From: Notospermus geniculatus
Lineage: Eukaryota > Nemertea > Pilidiophora > Heteronemertea > Lineidae
Length of the DNA: 64,000 bases
NCBI GenBank assembly: GCA_002633025.1
Contig: NMRB01001166.1
Span: forward strand, 21,784 to 85,783
Reading direction: 5' to 3'
Shown here: positions 46,018-57,706 of the stretch, in pieces
How the letters are laid out: each line of letters opens with the position of its first letter
Position numbering within the stretch: position 1 is the first letter of the stretch
Notes under the pieces: model-generated
Told to the model about the DNA's origin: nothing
Databases searched by the model: none
The model's input: the letters and a program-made list of their open reading frames with translations, nothing else
Made by a program: the position numbers and the translations under genes

Positions 46018-49000
46018 TGACGGCAGGTCCTCCGCATTATTTTTAATTGATTCATTCATCGCCAGAGGTCTCTTCAAGCATTCATGCCGGAGTTCTTTGG
46101 TGGTGAGAACATTTTGAAGCCTCGCCCTACTCGATATGTTCGCGCTAGGCTGTTGCACGCACTCTTTGCGCATTATTTGGATACGTATCGACGATAGGGT
46201 GAACTTGGCGTGTCTCTCGTGCCGCTCCCGATATCATGGCCGTCATTTCGACGGTACGTCGGCGTCAACACGGTTCGGTTCAACTGAACGTCATGATTTG
46301 GTCGCTCAGGCTACGGAAAGAGAACTTGTGAAATCGACGCGACACTGCTTGTACTAAGTGACCAAAAAAATCACGTAATAACCAGAATGGGATTTTTATC
46401 TGATGACTTACATGTAGAATACGTTGAAATTGCGTGCTACGTGTAGTGTCGCTGACTATGGAAATCAGAGGGGTTCAGGTGCGATTTGTTCAGATTGTTT
46501 CGTCGTAGCTCGCGGCCACTGGGGGTTGATACCAGGTGGATACGAACCAGTTCCGAACGTTGACGTCAGTGAATGATAACTATTACGTAATAACCTTTCG
46601 TTGGAATCAGGAATGGGGATTGAGGTTGAAATAGTTCATTACGTCATCACTAGAGGTCAATCATTTCGGCATCTCCTAGCGGTGGCGGTTTGAACTAGCC
46701 GCGCTGAACTTTCACGCATTGGCTCATCCTGCTACAAGACTCAACTTACCGATAGATGGCGTGATTCTGTACGTGATTGGTCCTTGCTGCTTTGAGCATT
46801 TCAATTTAAGCCCGCAACCTGGAGGATGGATTCGCAACTCATTACAATTCACTTTACATTGACATTTTTGCAAGTGATGTAATATAGGGCGTTAACAATG
46901 TATATATTTATCATTGAACTGCAGGATTGCGGTATATATTTGTATTTATCTCGTAGGAGATCTTGAATACCTCATTACGCTGTAAGAATATCGCTAACGC
47001 ACACGATTCTCAGAATGTTCACTTCACTAATGAGTAGGCCTACATCAATCATACCTCAAGTCGATAAACCTGTTACACGCATGCATGTAGCTCTTTACCG
47101 TTCACCTAACATCAACTGGGGAATCAAAGCCTGGTTCGAAGTTATATTTTGTTCCGGTTTTAGAAGGAACCACCTACGTTTTTCGAGTTTTTCAAGTTTT
47201 TTCGAGAAAAACAATTAAAAGTGACAATCCCATCTGATTTCACACATAGCCGAGGATGTTTTCCGCAATTCAATTTAGGCTTTGAGGTCAATTTTACGAC
47301 GATTTATCTTGACACATTCAAGGTTGAACAAGAGGATTTTGACAGGCACTGACCCTCACTACATTAAAGGGCATTTGAAAAGAATCAGAAACAAGCCTTA
47401 CGGCAACAACGGTTCGCTGGCATGAGGCCAGGGGCATTGTAAATAACACGTCAGCGCCACCATCAATGGCCAGAGAAACCAGGCTTAGCAGGAAGTTTTT
47501 ATTGGGAGCACGAACCTCCTATTAAAGATGTCCTACTTTTTAAGTCGACTGTGGTGAGGCCTGAACCAGGGTCAGGATTAAAAGTGGCATGCTATGTTTA
47601 TTATCTATGGTGACCTAGTTCATCCATAAACACACGATCGATGTACAGCAGCCCCAGTGCTCCTGAGTGCACTCACCAGTCAGGGAGAATGCCCGACAAG
47701 ACTGTTGGAATCCACGTATTTGGATTATCTTAGTTATCAATTATTAGGCATGGAAATTGTTGCTACACATAAAAGAATGAGTTGAAGTATAGTACCTTAC
47801 CTGATGAAGGGTTAGTAAAGGTATCACAGCGCGTCAAACTTCTCCGCTTAGATCATGTGATTCAATAAGACCAATCAGAAGGCGTCCTCAAAAATAAAGT
47901 CGAAAATTGCACAAAAAATCGTACAAAAACCTCGAAGCCGGTGAAACAATTCAAATTTCTTTATTCGGGACCCGCTTTGACCCCAACCGCTTTGAATATG
48001 CGTCAGTAGTTAATAGAGTGAGAGGAAAAGGGCGAAACGTCGGGGGCATAATTGACTCGCTTGTAAAAGTGTGCTGATTTTAGTGGTGAGAATGCCTGAA
48101 GGCCAGCTCACCAATAAATAGACTGATGATGCAACACTGCAAGTAGGTTCACAAGTCTGAATTGACCCTTTATTGGCAAAAGCACTTCATTTGCTGTAGT
48201 TTTCTCGTTCAGATTGAAAAATGGTGCATAAATCCTGTTAAAATCGACATCAGATTTAAGACTGATATGTGTAGAACATCCTGGTCGAATATTTTAACTC
48301 ACTGTGGATTACTGATTTTTTCAACGGACAGTTGTCACTGAAGAACTTATTCAGTTGATACTCAAAAGGAACAAAAATAGCCTCGAAAAGTAAGTTGATT
48401 CCCCACGGTGAACATGCAGGAACCCCTTCTTTCATTGGTCCTGCAGTCGCCATCAGTTCCACTGTGACGTGGGAGAAGAGGAGGGGAAGTAGGTCTCAGA
48501 ACTTGTGGTAGGTTGACCGCTGCTGCCTAGTGTTTCAATAACCATTTCCCCCAATGTGAGTTACGAGGATTCTGATGGCAGTGATTTCGTATACAGTAAG
48601 AGGCGTTTCAGCTGTTTTACTTGCTTCGCCAGACTGTGCTGTCATCAGCTTAATGACGGGGGATGTTATAATTAAGGTTTATTGGCCGCAGGAGGGATGG
48701 AAATGTCTATTTCTTGTTGAGAAGGCATCATATCACCTAGATCTAGACTGACTGACTGCAGTTTGGACAGCACTCCTGACTAGAATACATGTACGGTATC
48801 TGTACCCGTATCTGTAGCTGACTTGCGTCTTTCACACTAGCGCAAAACCGGGAGTTACTAACATATTGCTGGTCCATGCTTCACTTGCACCATCCTCCAG
48901 CACGAGTGAAATAAGAAAGTCATACCAAAATCGTTGAAAGTACGAATTCCTTCGAAGCCGACTTTAATCATGCTTTTAGCAACAATTTGATCTCGAGAAT

Positions 49001-49804
49001 AGTAATCGGAATATTTTCGTACGGCGAGTATTCCACTGGTGAAATTTGACGTACATCTGCCTGCGAAGGCTATGTCATGATTCACATACATAAAATTCAT
49101 TTTTGCACGAAAAACAATAGTGTAATATTTTGTACACTTAGTAATGTATATATTTTTGCCGGATGTCAAACAAATCGACTGATGGCACACCTCGTCAGAG
49201 AGAAACACGAGGTCATATCAAATAGAGTTGTTATAGCTTTCAGTTACGATATTCTCTTGATGAAACATTGAACAGAACGAATGCCTGGTGACCTTTAGGC
49301 TTCTTTGAATTGTTTTGATGGCCCGGGCGACGCTTATCATTGGACAATGTTGGATTGCCACTCCCAGTTGCGGTGAACATTTCTTCGGATGCGCAAACTG
49401 TATGGGGGCAGCTTGGCTGGTAATAGTGTATCGCATGTCTGGCTGGCCACCACGGAAACTCACCGAACAAGCAAATCACTGTGCATCCATGTTGACGGAA
49501 ATGACCAGGGTCCCTATTTATAAACCTACTCAAAGGAGTTAGACGCCGAAGGTGTAAACAAGCTGGTTTGTGCACAAATATGGTCGGCAAACTAGTTTTA
49601 TTCCTTCGTGCAGGTGGCAGCACCCGTGATCGTTAGACTGGCTCCCGGTCCGATGCAACTCACTCACGATATTCACGTCAGTACATATCACCGACAATAG
49701 GTGGCAGCACCGCAGGCGTCCGTGGATAGAGAACCAGTGAGTGAGTGTTTACAACTTCGGCGTCTAACTCCTTTAAGTCAAAGTATGATACTTATCTTTT
49801 GTGT
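46018..49804. other. 3' region of the nAChR gene and rest of duplication unit 2, no supported exon
   Basis: 46018-46607 would include the 3' UTR; I see no clear AATAAA near the stop codon. From 46608 the sequence repeats 36460 onwards. No additional exon is recognised in either copy. Confidence 0.55.
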
Positions 49805-50218
49805 NCTCGGAAAAAATCCGTCGATTCGGTCTCTTTTTTATCGACAACGACGTTATGATAAAATCAAACGCACTCATAAACAAAAACTAATGACCAATTG
49901 AATATTTTTCGAGCCAAGTTCCGTACACAATTCAACCCAGTTATCTCACGCTCGTGCGAATCAGATTCGGCCCATTTTCGTCCGCCTTAGACCCAACTCA
50001 TTTCTCATTGAAAGGGAGAAAATCCAGCCTCAAGCACAATACGCACCCCAATATCTCAAAAACAATGCAACGTATCAAAATTTCGTTAACTTCAGACAAA
50101 ACTACATACAATTCACCGTATATATATACGTATATCAATAACATTTGACAAAACATGACTCCACAATCGATTGGAAACGCAAAATCTGACACGAAAATAA
50201 GGGTCACTTAGTGAGCCA
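49805..50218. other. ~0.41-kb insert in unit 2, starting at an N
   Basis: The word atacttatcttttgtgt is present on both sides (49788-49804 and 50219-50235), while unit 1 has it once at the empty site. This could be a retroelement-like insertion with a 17-bp target duplication. Because an N sits exactly at its left edge, it may equally be an assembly patch. I find no coding sequence in it. Confidence 0.65.
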
Positions 50219-51576
50219 ATACTTATCTTTTGTGTTGAACAAAGGGTCAGTGTCACACTTAGTTTTATGAATATGGGTCCAGGCCTAATACTGAATACTG
50301 GGTGTACTTGTCCTGGTCAGCAGAGCCGAACGCCAGCCCGAAACGCACAAGTTGCGGAGGCGTGCATCAGCTGCAGCAGATGAGTGATCAGTTGTCGGCT
50401 TCTATGCATTCCAAGCAACTGCTAGTAGGCCTATACATTGTTGGTTCGGGCATTCTGAAATGTGGAAAGATGTTTTCGACTGCTGGAACATTTCAAGACT
50501 TTGATTCGTGTTGCTCATGGTGCCTCTGTACGGTTCAAGAATGCACAGTGTGTATGCCACGTTGTTACTATCGTCGTTAGAGTAGTCATCATTCTTCGTG
50601 TTGTCAAAAAATACATAACTTTGATAGGGGCGGATTTATTGCATTTATAGGTCTGCACTGAATCGAGTTCTAACTCCGAAACTCTGAAACAGCAGTACAA
50701 CGCGGATATAGGTGAACAAATTTAAACCGCATATTCACCCTCATGCATTGTGTTCATAGTACACGGATGACGTTCACTGAAAACGATGATATAAGGAGGT
50801 GTTTGCACGTGACGTCACAGCGGCCATGTTGGAGGCATACAACAAAAGAACAGACTTGCAAAACAATCGAAGTTAATCTCCATAGAATGTGACTGGCGAA
50901 AAATTCTTTTGTTTATACCTCCAACATGGCCACCGTGTACACTCTATACTATGGCTCATGGGGGTCCTGGTCCAGCAGCTACGGCTGATGGGGGTCCTGG
51001 TCCAGCAGCTATATGTGTATACAAGTTTGCGAAGTTACAGTCCCATAACGTTGTGGCCGTGTAAAAGCAATAAATCCCTCCTGCAAAATACATTCAGCCT
51101 CGTTTCCAGGTAGTATTGTGGTTTAGCTTATGAAAAGGTGGTGTAAAAAGAAGTTTACAGCGTCCTGGCGACGGGGTTGAAAAATGATTTTATGTAGAAA
51201 AATGTAAATATGGTCAAATGCCAGAGGAGACTCATAATTGAATTTAATCAGCGCCATTTTGTATTGGCAAAAGTACGGAATAACTCAAAAACAAACCTGT
51301 ATTCATTTTAAGGCATAATATGTGACGTCAGGAATGTGTGACGTCAGAAACATTGGTTGAGTCTATTTGAGCAGAAATGATGACGCGCATGTTGTTTATT
51401 CCTTTCACTTTATTTCTTATTCTGATTAATTTATGTTGAACATATCTTCGTCATTCTACATGTATCATCTCATGAGGGCCATCACCTCGTCATTACCATT
51501 AACTATAGTACATGACCGTGTCAACTCCGTCAGCATCGTCACACTTCTATATTATTCTGCATTTATCTGAACCTGT

Positions 51577-52404
51577 GTACTGTATCATTACATTTACATG
51601 TACAGGCATATCCATTATATACATAAAGACCGGTAACGTATCATACCATTAACTTACATGTTCTCTGCCATTACATTCACATACACAATACATTGTGTAT
51701 TGTACTCCGCCATTAACTTTACACGTTTACTCTGCCATTGCATTCATCTGCACATCCATTATGTATCAACGTGTACTTTGCCATTAGAGTACATTATGTG
51801 TATCTCTACCATCACCATGATAGTCATCACTAAGGTCACTTTCTTTGTCATTGATTTATAAGATATGGACAAGTGGCTAGTGAATTCTAGCCTTGATCTG
51901 TTGACCTAAAAAATACATGTCCTTATCATGTCATAGTGTACTTCATGTCTTCGTGAATCATCCATTAACCGGGCCATTAACCCATACGNGTGGTACTGTA
52001 TCATTACATTTACATGTACAGGCATATCCATTATATACATAAAGGCCGGTAACGTATCATACCATTAACTTACATGTTCTCTGCCATTACATTCACATAC
52101 ACAATACATTGTGTATTGTACTCCGCCATTAACTTTACACGTTTACTCTGCCATTGCATTCATCTGCACATCCATTATGTATCAACGTGTACTTTGCCAT
52201 TAGAGTACATTATGTGTATCTCTACCATCACCATGATAGTCATCACTAAGGTCACTTTCTTTGTCATTGATTTATAAGATATGGACAAGTGGCTAGTGAA
52301 TTCTAGCCTTGATCTGTTGACCTAAAAAATACATGTCCTTATCATGTCATAGTGTACTTCATGTCTTCGTGAATCATCCATTAACCGGGCCATTAACCCA
52401 TACG
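51577..52404. repeat. 412-bp direct repeat separated by 4 bp containing an N
   Basis: 51577-51988 and 51993-52404 are almost identical (I notice one substitution, 'aaagaccgg' against 'aaaggccgg'), with the N at 51989 between them. This is what an unmerged contig overlap looks like, so it is probably an assembly artefact. No gene is present. Confidence 0.85.
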
Positions 52405-53128
52405 TTCAACTTCAGGATGGACTTCAATAGCAGAAATTAGAAGTGGATTTCATCTACGGCAAAGCGTCAGTTGTAGCTAGAAGAGAAAGCCATCCACGCA
52501 AAACCATCATAAGAACCCCTGATGTTCTCTGGATGCACAAAACCCGCCATCAGTATGATCACCATCTTGTTATTCAATGGCAGATCTCCAAGTGGGGCAT
52601 GGCTCGCTCTTCGTGTCATGCCTGGTACACTGTGTTGGAGAGTATAGCTTTTATCTCGTTCAAACATACTCCCACTGGTCACGAGTGAAGATGCTGTCTT
52701 TTACCACTGGAGGACAACCTCACTTCTCATATCCACTGACCAACCTCTCGAACGGGTTTTAAAGGGTCACGGTATTTCCACTTTTTGTCGCCAGCCGGCG
52801 CCACGGGAGATGATAGGACCATTCTCCAGTATCGTAGTATTGCGTTTCGCCCCTTTGTTGGAGAATGCATGATTACAATGCAATACATACATGTATGCAT
52901 CGCCTCGACATGGGTCGAGGTTGATAAGCGGTAGTTTTAACAACATGTCAATAGAGGTCGCCCTTAATGCCGGTATGTTTAGCGCAGGATAGGGAAGAAA
53001 TACCGTGCCCCTTTAAGTACCATCATCATCAATCTCGTCAAGAACCATTGCATTATTCCTTGCTCCACCTCATGTTTCAAATCGTTCATTCTTTTTAAGA
53101 TGATACCCTGCCATCTCTTCATCTGGGC
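52405..53128. other. Intergenic, no supported gene
   Basis: Short chance frames only. No motif or splice-supported exon is seen. Confidence 0.5.
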
Positions 53129-54077
53129 CAAAATACATGTCACTACATATTCGTCATTCATTTGTCATCCTAGCTGCTTTCCATTTCATCACCAATGCTA
53201 TCCATTTTGTCCCACTTTATTTTTCATGACTTGAACTCCATTCCAAGAGAGGTGCACTTAATAAATCCTACGTAAAACTTTTCTGTTGTTTCGCATCCAT
53301 TGCATAAGGCTCCCCAATCATTTTCTTCATTAAATCCTGTCATGTACACGTAACTGTATAAAACACTCATTGTCAACATCGTTTCTTATCATCATTACAT
53401 GTACATGTACCACAAGATATGCATTGAATATTTTGTGTAGGACAGAAAGAATACCCAAGCAGCTGACAAGACAGAAAGAATACTCCACTCGTCCCCAGTG
53501 CTCAGTTGGCCACCCACTAAACACTAGCATGATTAGCGCCAAAAGTAAACGATCGTCAATAGACGGCGCTGTTTGACGAGGGATCCAATCATAAGCCACA
53601 AAATACATGTCACTACATATTCGTCATTCATTTGTCATCCTAGCTGCTTTCCATTTCATCACCAATGCTATCCATTTTGTCCCACTTTATATTTCATGAC
53701 TTGAACTCCATTCCAAGGGAGGTGCACTTAATAAATCCTACGTAAAACTTTTCTTTTGTTTCGCATCCATTGCATAAGGCTCCCCAATCATTTTCTTCAT
53801 TAAATCCTGTCATGTACACGCAACTGTATAAAACACTCATTGTCAACATCGTTTATCATCATTACATGTACATGTACCACAAGATATGCATTGAATATTT
53901 TGTGTAGGGCAGAAAGAATACCCAAGCAGCTGACAAGACAGAAAGAATACTCCACTCGTCCCCAGTGTTCAGTTGGCCACAGGTTGGCCACCCACTAAAC
54001 ACTAGCGTGATTAGCGCCAAAAGTAAACGATCATCAATAGACGGCGCTGTTTGACGAGGGATCCAATCATAAGCCGG
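53129..54077. repeat. ~0.47-kb tandem duplication without a gap, each unit ending in a reverse family B fragment
   Basis: Units at about 53129-53598 and 53599-54077 both run from 'aaaatacatgtcactacata' to 'gacgagggatccaatcataa'. They differ by indels such as 'tttcttatcatc' and a short duplicated 'ttggccac'. No N separates them. The reverse family B fragment continues after the second unit to about 54300. Confidence 0.85.
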
Positions 54078-54300
54078 TATCACAGTTTAACCTACGCCGC
54101 CATAACACACTTTCTGATTGGCTAAGATACATATACAAAATGTACACTGTATATTCATACTCGCGGCAGATTCCCACCTCGGGATTCCCCGAATCGGACA
54201 GCTAACGCCATCTATTACTGATACTTTGAGGATCGCATCATCTGAAGTATAGTTTCGGAGCACGGGTAACGTAGTGGGTAGCTGACAGCAGCCCAAACTT
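54078..54300 (-). repeat. Continuation of reverse family B copy
   Basis: Read on the minus strand it has 'gatggcgttagctgtccgat' and the 'tacagtgtacatttt' block, in the order of the 27408-27753 copy. It completes the fragment begun in the preceding tandem unit. Confidence 0.65.
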
Positions 54301-54699
54301 TGAGTGTGGTACGTCGACTGGTAATGGGGAGACACAGAAAGCATAAAAAACCTCTGTACTTTATTCAGTGTGCATTGTACTTTTCTTCGTAAACCTTGTT
54401 CTCATTTTTTCCTTAGAGAACAACATGACCAATTAATTAATCGAGTGGCTTTGAATTACAGAATATGTCTGAATAATTTGGTTGACCTCAATCAGTTTGG
54501 CACGTTGCCCATCTAATAATGCGGATATTTTGACACCAACGCTTCCTGTTTTGAACACAAAGAGAAGACTCATTATCGTTGTGCGCCGCCACCACCATCA
54601 TCATCGTCATCAGCATCATCATCTCGCCACCATTTTCGACATGTAGCCGACAGAGACTATGGGCCGTATTCTAGAAGCTTCCTTAAAGGGACTAGGAAA

Positions 54700-55043
54700 A
54701 ATTTTTCAAGCTTCGGTTATTACAAAATGCTAGTCTTTCATGATAAATTCCCACCGTCAATTCACTTTTTCAATTACATGTAAGTGTTAATTACTGGCAC
54801 CCAGACAAATCACCATGGAGTATTCACCACGTCACTGGGAACCTCGTCGCTGTATGTACTGTATGGAGCGAGCTTGTACTCTATTATGTTGATTAGGTTC
54901 CCAGTGACGTGGTGAATGCTCCATGGTGTGGTGATAACTGATTTGTCTGGGTGCCAGTAATTAACACTTAATTGAAAAAGTGAATTGACGGTGGGAATTT
55001 ATCATGAAAGACTAGCATTTTGTAATAACCGAAGCTTGAAAAA
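54700..55043. repeat. Large inverted repeat, arms ~145 bp, running into the assembly gap
   Basis: The left arm (about 54703-54844) from 'ttttcaagcttcggttatta' to 'gtcactgggaacct' is the complement of the right arm (about 54894-55043). The loop is about 50 bp. The right end disappears into N. Such a hairpin is hard to sequence and may explain the gap. Confidence 0.88.
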
Positions 55044-55533
55044 NNNNNNNNNNNNNNNNNNNNNNNNNNNNNNNNNNNNNNNNNNNNNNNNNNNNNNNNN
55101 NNNNNNNNNNNNNNNNNNNNNNNNNNNNNNNNNNNNNNNNNNNNNNNNNNNNNNNNNNNNNNNNNNNNNNNNNNNNNNNNNNNNNNNNNNNNNNNNNNNN
55201 NNNNNNNNNNNNNNNNNNNNNNNNNNNNNNNNNNNNNNNNNNNNNNNNNNNNNNNNNNNNNNNNNNNNNNNNNNNNNNNNNNNNNNNNNNNNNNNNNNNN
55301 NNNNNNNNNNNNNNNNNNNNNNNNNNNNNNNNNNNNNNNNNNNNNNNNNNNNNNNNNNNNNNNNNNNNNNNNNNNNNNNNNNNNNNNNNNNNNNNNNNNN
55401 NNNNNNNNNNNNNNNNNNNNNNNNNNNNNNNNNNNNNNNNNNNNNNNNNNNNNNNNNNNNNNNNNNNNNNNNNNNNNNNNNNNNNNNNNNNNNNNNNNNN
55501 NNNNNNNNNNNNNNNNNNNNNNNNNNNNNNNNN
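55044..55533. other. Assembly gap, 490 N
   Basis: All bases are N. Open frames across it are meaningless. Confidence 1.
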
Positions 55534-55767
55534 TAAAGTCTGGCAACATCTATCTTCGACCTAATGGAATGCGGAAGTCATGTAATGTGACAGAGCTTTG
55601 CGGTTTATAATCATGCCTGTCGATCACTTGTGGTCGTTCCCCGATTGTCCGCGTTGTCCACCGGTCATTCAATAGCCGCGTGTGATTAAAGGTCCGTGGA
55701 AAATCCAACGATCAATTTCCTAGCTTCCGCATTCCATTAGGTCAAAGATAGATGTTGCCAGACTTTA
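55534..55767. mobile_element. MITE with ~45-bp terminal inverted repeats
   Basis: The left arm taaagtctggcaacatctat continues through 'ctaatggaatgcgga'. The right arm is the complement, ending in 'atagatgttgccagacttta'. The interior is non-coding and about 140 bp long. Its left edge coincides with the gap edge, so the true end could lie within the N run. Confidence 0.85.
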
Positions 55768-57526
55768 GGAAGTGTTCAAGGGTACGGAAGAGAGCCACAG
55801 TTTACATGTATCACAAGCCAGATCGCTTGTGGAATCACATTACATAGCTGTTCGTTTCTTGGCAATACAATCACCAGCTATCAGAAAAACGCCCTGCTCG
55901 ACTCAGCACGAGCCTGGTGCAACTCACGATACAGTAATAGGCCTAAGTGTTCAAGGGTGGGGTGTTCAGCCACAATTCATCATTACCAAGAACCCTTGGA
56001 TGGCTCTCAGAGGAATAAACTAGCTTTTTTCTCCAAGGATGACTGAACTTTATGTTTCTTGGCGTTATCAGATTCTTTCGCTTGTGTTTCGCAGAATACA
56101 TTGTACCAGTTTGCATCGAAACGTTCTTATTCCACCTTTCATTTCTTGATTTATCTTGTTTATGATGCTTTTCTAATTTCAAGATGAGATTTTAGTTGGT
56201 TATTTGAATATTTTGTTCCCATCTCGTCTTTTTTTCTCAAATTATAAAGAGACGGAATCGTTTGTTTGTTTGTTTGTTAGTATGTGATTGATCTGACCTT
56301 GGATCTCGATATTTGGGTTAAGGTCGTCGCGTAATGAAAGGCTGCATATTTGTAAAATATATAGAAAAGAAGAATACACTTTTATACAATGATTCTGTTG
56401 TTGTTGTTGTGCTTCTTTTGGGATGCCGATCCTGTTGGGAACCTTAATTTCGCTACCAGGTAGGGGCTATTTTGCAATTCCATCCTCTGTGCCAATGTAG
56501 TGACCTGGAGCACGAAGCTGCATGAGTTTAGCTCAAGTAATACGTCAAAGCCATCCGTAGCCTTCTCCCTATCCACGGGAGAGTTTTCTCGCGGAATCTG
56601 GCTCACTGTGGGCAATTCACCACTTAGTTTTCTCCCACGAGTTGGCTGGGTATACAGGTGTAAGCAGTTGTTCCTGTGATTGGTCTTAGAAGGAAACACT
56701 CAAGCCTTTGGTCTGTCCTCAATCGAAATTCTGTGGAAAAAAACAGTCGAAAAATTATGTCAGATATGTGCCAAAATCGTACATGCATTATGCTATCAAA
56801 TTGCTTTCCATTCTTATCGTAATAATACTTGTACACCAGTCATTATATAGTAATTATCAATCAGGTACTTAGTAATCAGATAATAAAGATACGCCCTTAA
56901 TCGATATTTACTACTGACCTCCTGTCATTTTATCAATCAAAAACAAATACCTTCGTGATTGTGCTAATTCACCATGTTCACGAGTGATTTTGCTGTGTAC
57001 TCTGATCTGTACTGAGCACAGGTTTGTACTCGTTGAGTTTTTTTATCTTATCTCGAATTTATAGGCCTGAATGTCCTCATGGCTTATGTGAGCGAATCCC
57101 TGTTATAAAAATGCTTCAGTTTATCTAGGGTCGGGATATACATGTAAGTAATGCACTTATGGCATGTTATACCATAGGTCAGGATGGATATGTGTAGGCC
57201 GACATGCTAGACATTTTGCTCGTTCGCAAGCGGTGAAGAATACCCCGAAACAAGTCATTTGACTTAATCGTTGCTGTTGGTGGTTTAAAACTGACCATCA
57301 CGAAACCTGTTATTTCGGATGCAGAGTTGCATCAGTTGAGGAACAACGTCCGATTTGAAGGAAGTCGCCAAACCGGCAATTAGGTAAGTGATATATCCTC
57401 TGATAGTAGTTCAATGTGTCAAGTTCGTTTTCACACTGGGTTACATCATTCTGTAAGTAAACGTTGGCCAGTGTAGGTCTGTGCAAGGGAGCTTCTGATA
57501 AAACCACTCAATTCCCGCATTTTTAG
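55768..57526. other. Intergenic and probable 5' region of the CNT gene
   Basis: No exon is supported. The CNT start codon at 57527 lies directly after a pyrimidine-rich acceptor (cccgcatttttag), so a 5' untranslated exon probably lies somewhere upstream. Confidence 0.5.
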
Positions 57527-57706
57527 ATGGAATTAGTGACATCCGACACTTCCCCATCGGAGGAGGTGACGCCATTGGTTCCTTCAGTTCTCACGAGATT
57601 GGACGAGATAGAGGCTGAGCTACTCGTATTACGACAACAGGTGAAAGAGGACAAGAGTGTCACTGACGAAACCGACGTATGGATTCCACGATCAGATCTT
57701 ATAAAG
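57527..57706 (+). CDS. SLC28A: CNT coding exon 1 (cytoplasmic N-terminus)
   Basis: It starts at ATG 57527, the first base after acceptor AG, and has 60 codons ending in phase 0 at donor gtagca. It is acidic and hydrophilic with a short heptad-like part (LTRLDEIEAELLVLRQQVKE). Its place in the gene is inferred from phase and position. It could also be preceded by another coding exon. Confidence 0.75.

Larger units (their letters stand above)
41027..51353. repeat. Large tandem duplication, unit 2 (10.3 kb)
   Basis: It begins at cacttataggtaag directly after unit 1 with no N at the join and ends at cgtcagaaacat before unique sequence. It contains M3 exon copy 2, loop exon copy 2 and, in a 2,004-bp piece absent from unit 1 (44604-46607), the two final nAChR exons. 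It also has a ~0.41-kb insert beginning at an N (49805). Confidence 0.92.

Noticed and set aside
54968-55549. Long frames over the gap on both strands
   Set aside because: They consist almost wholly of N.
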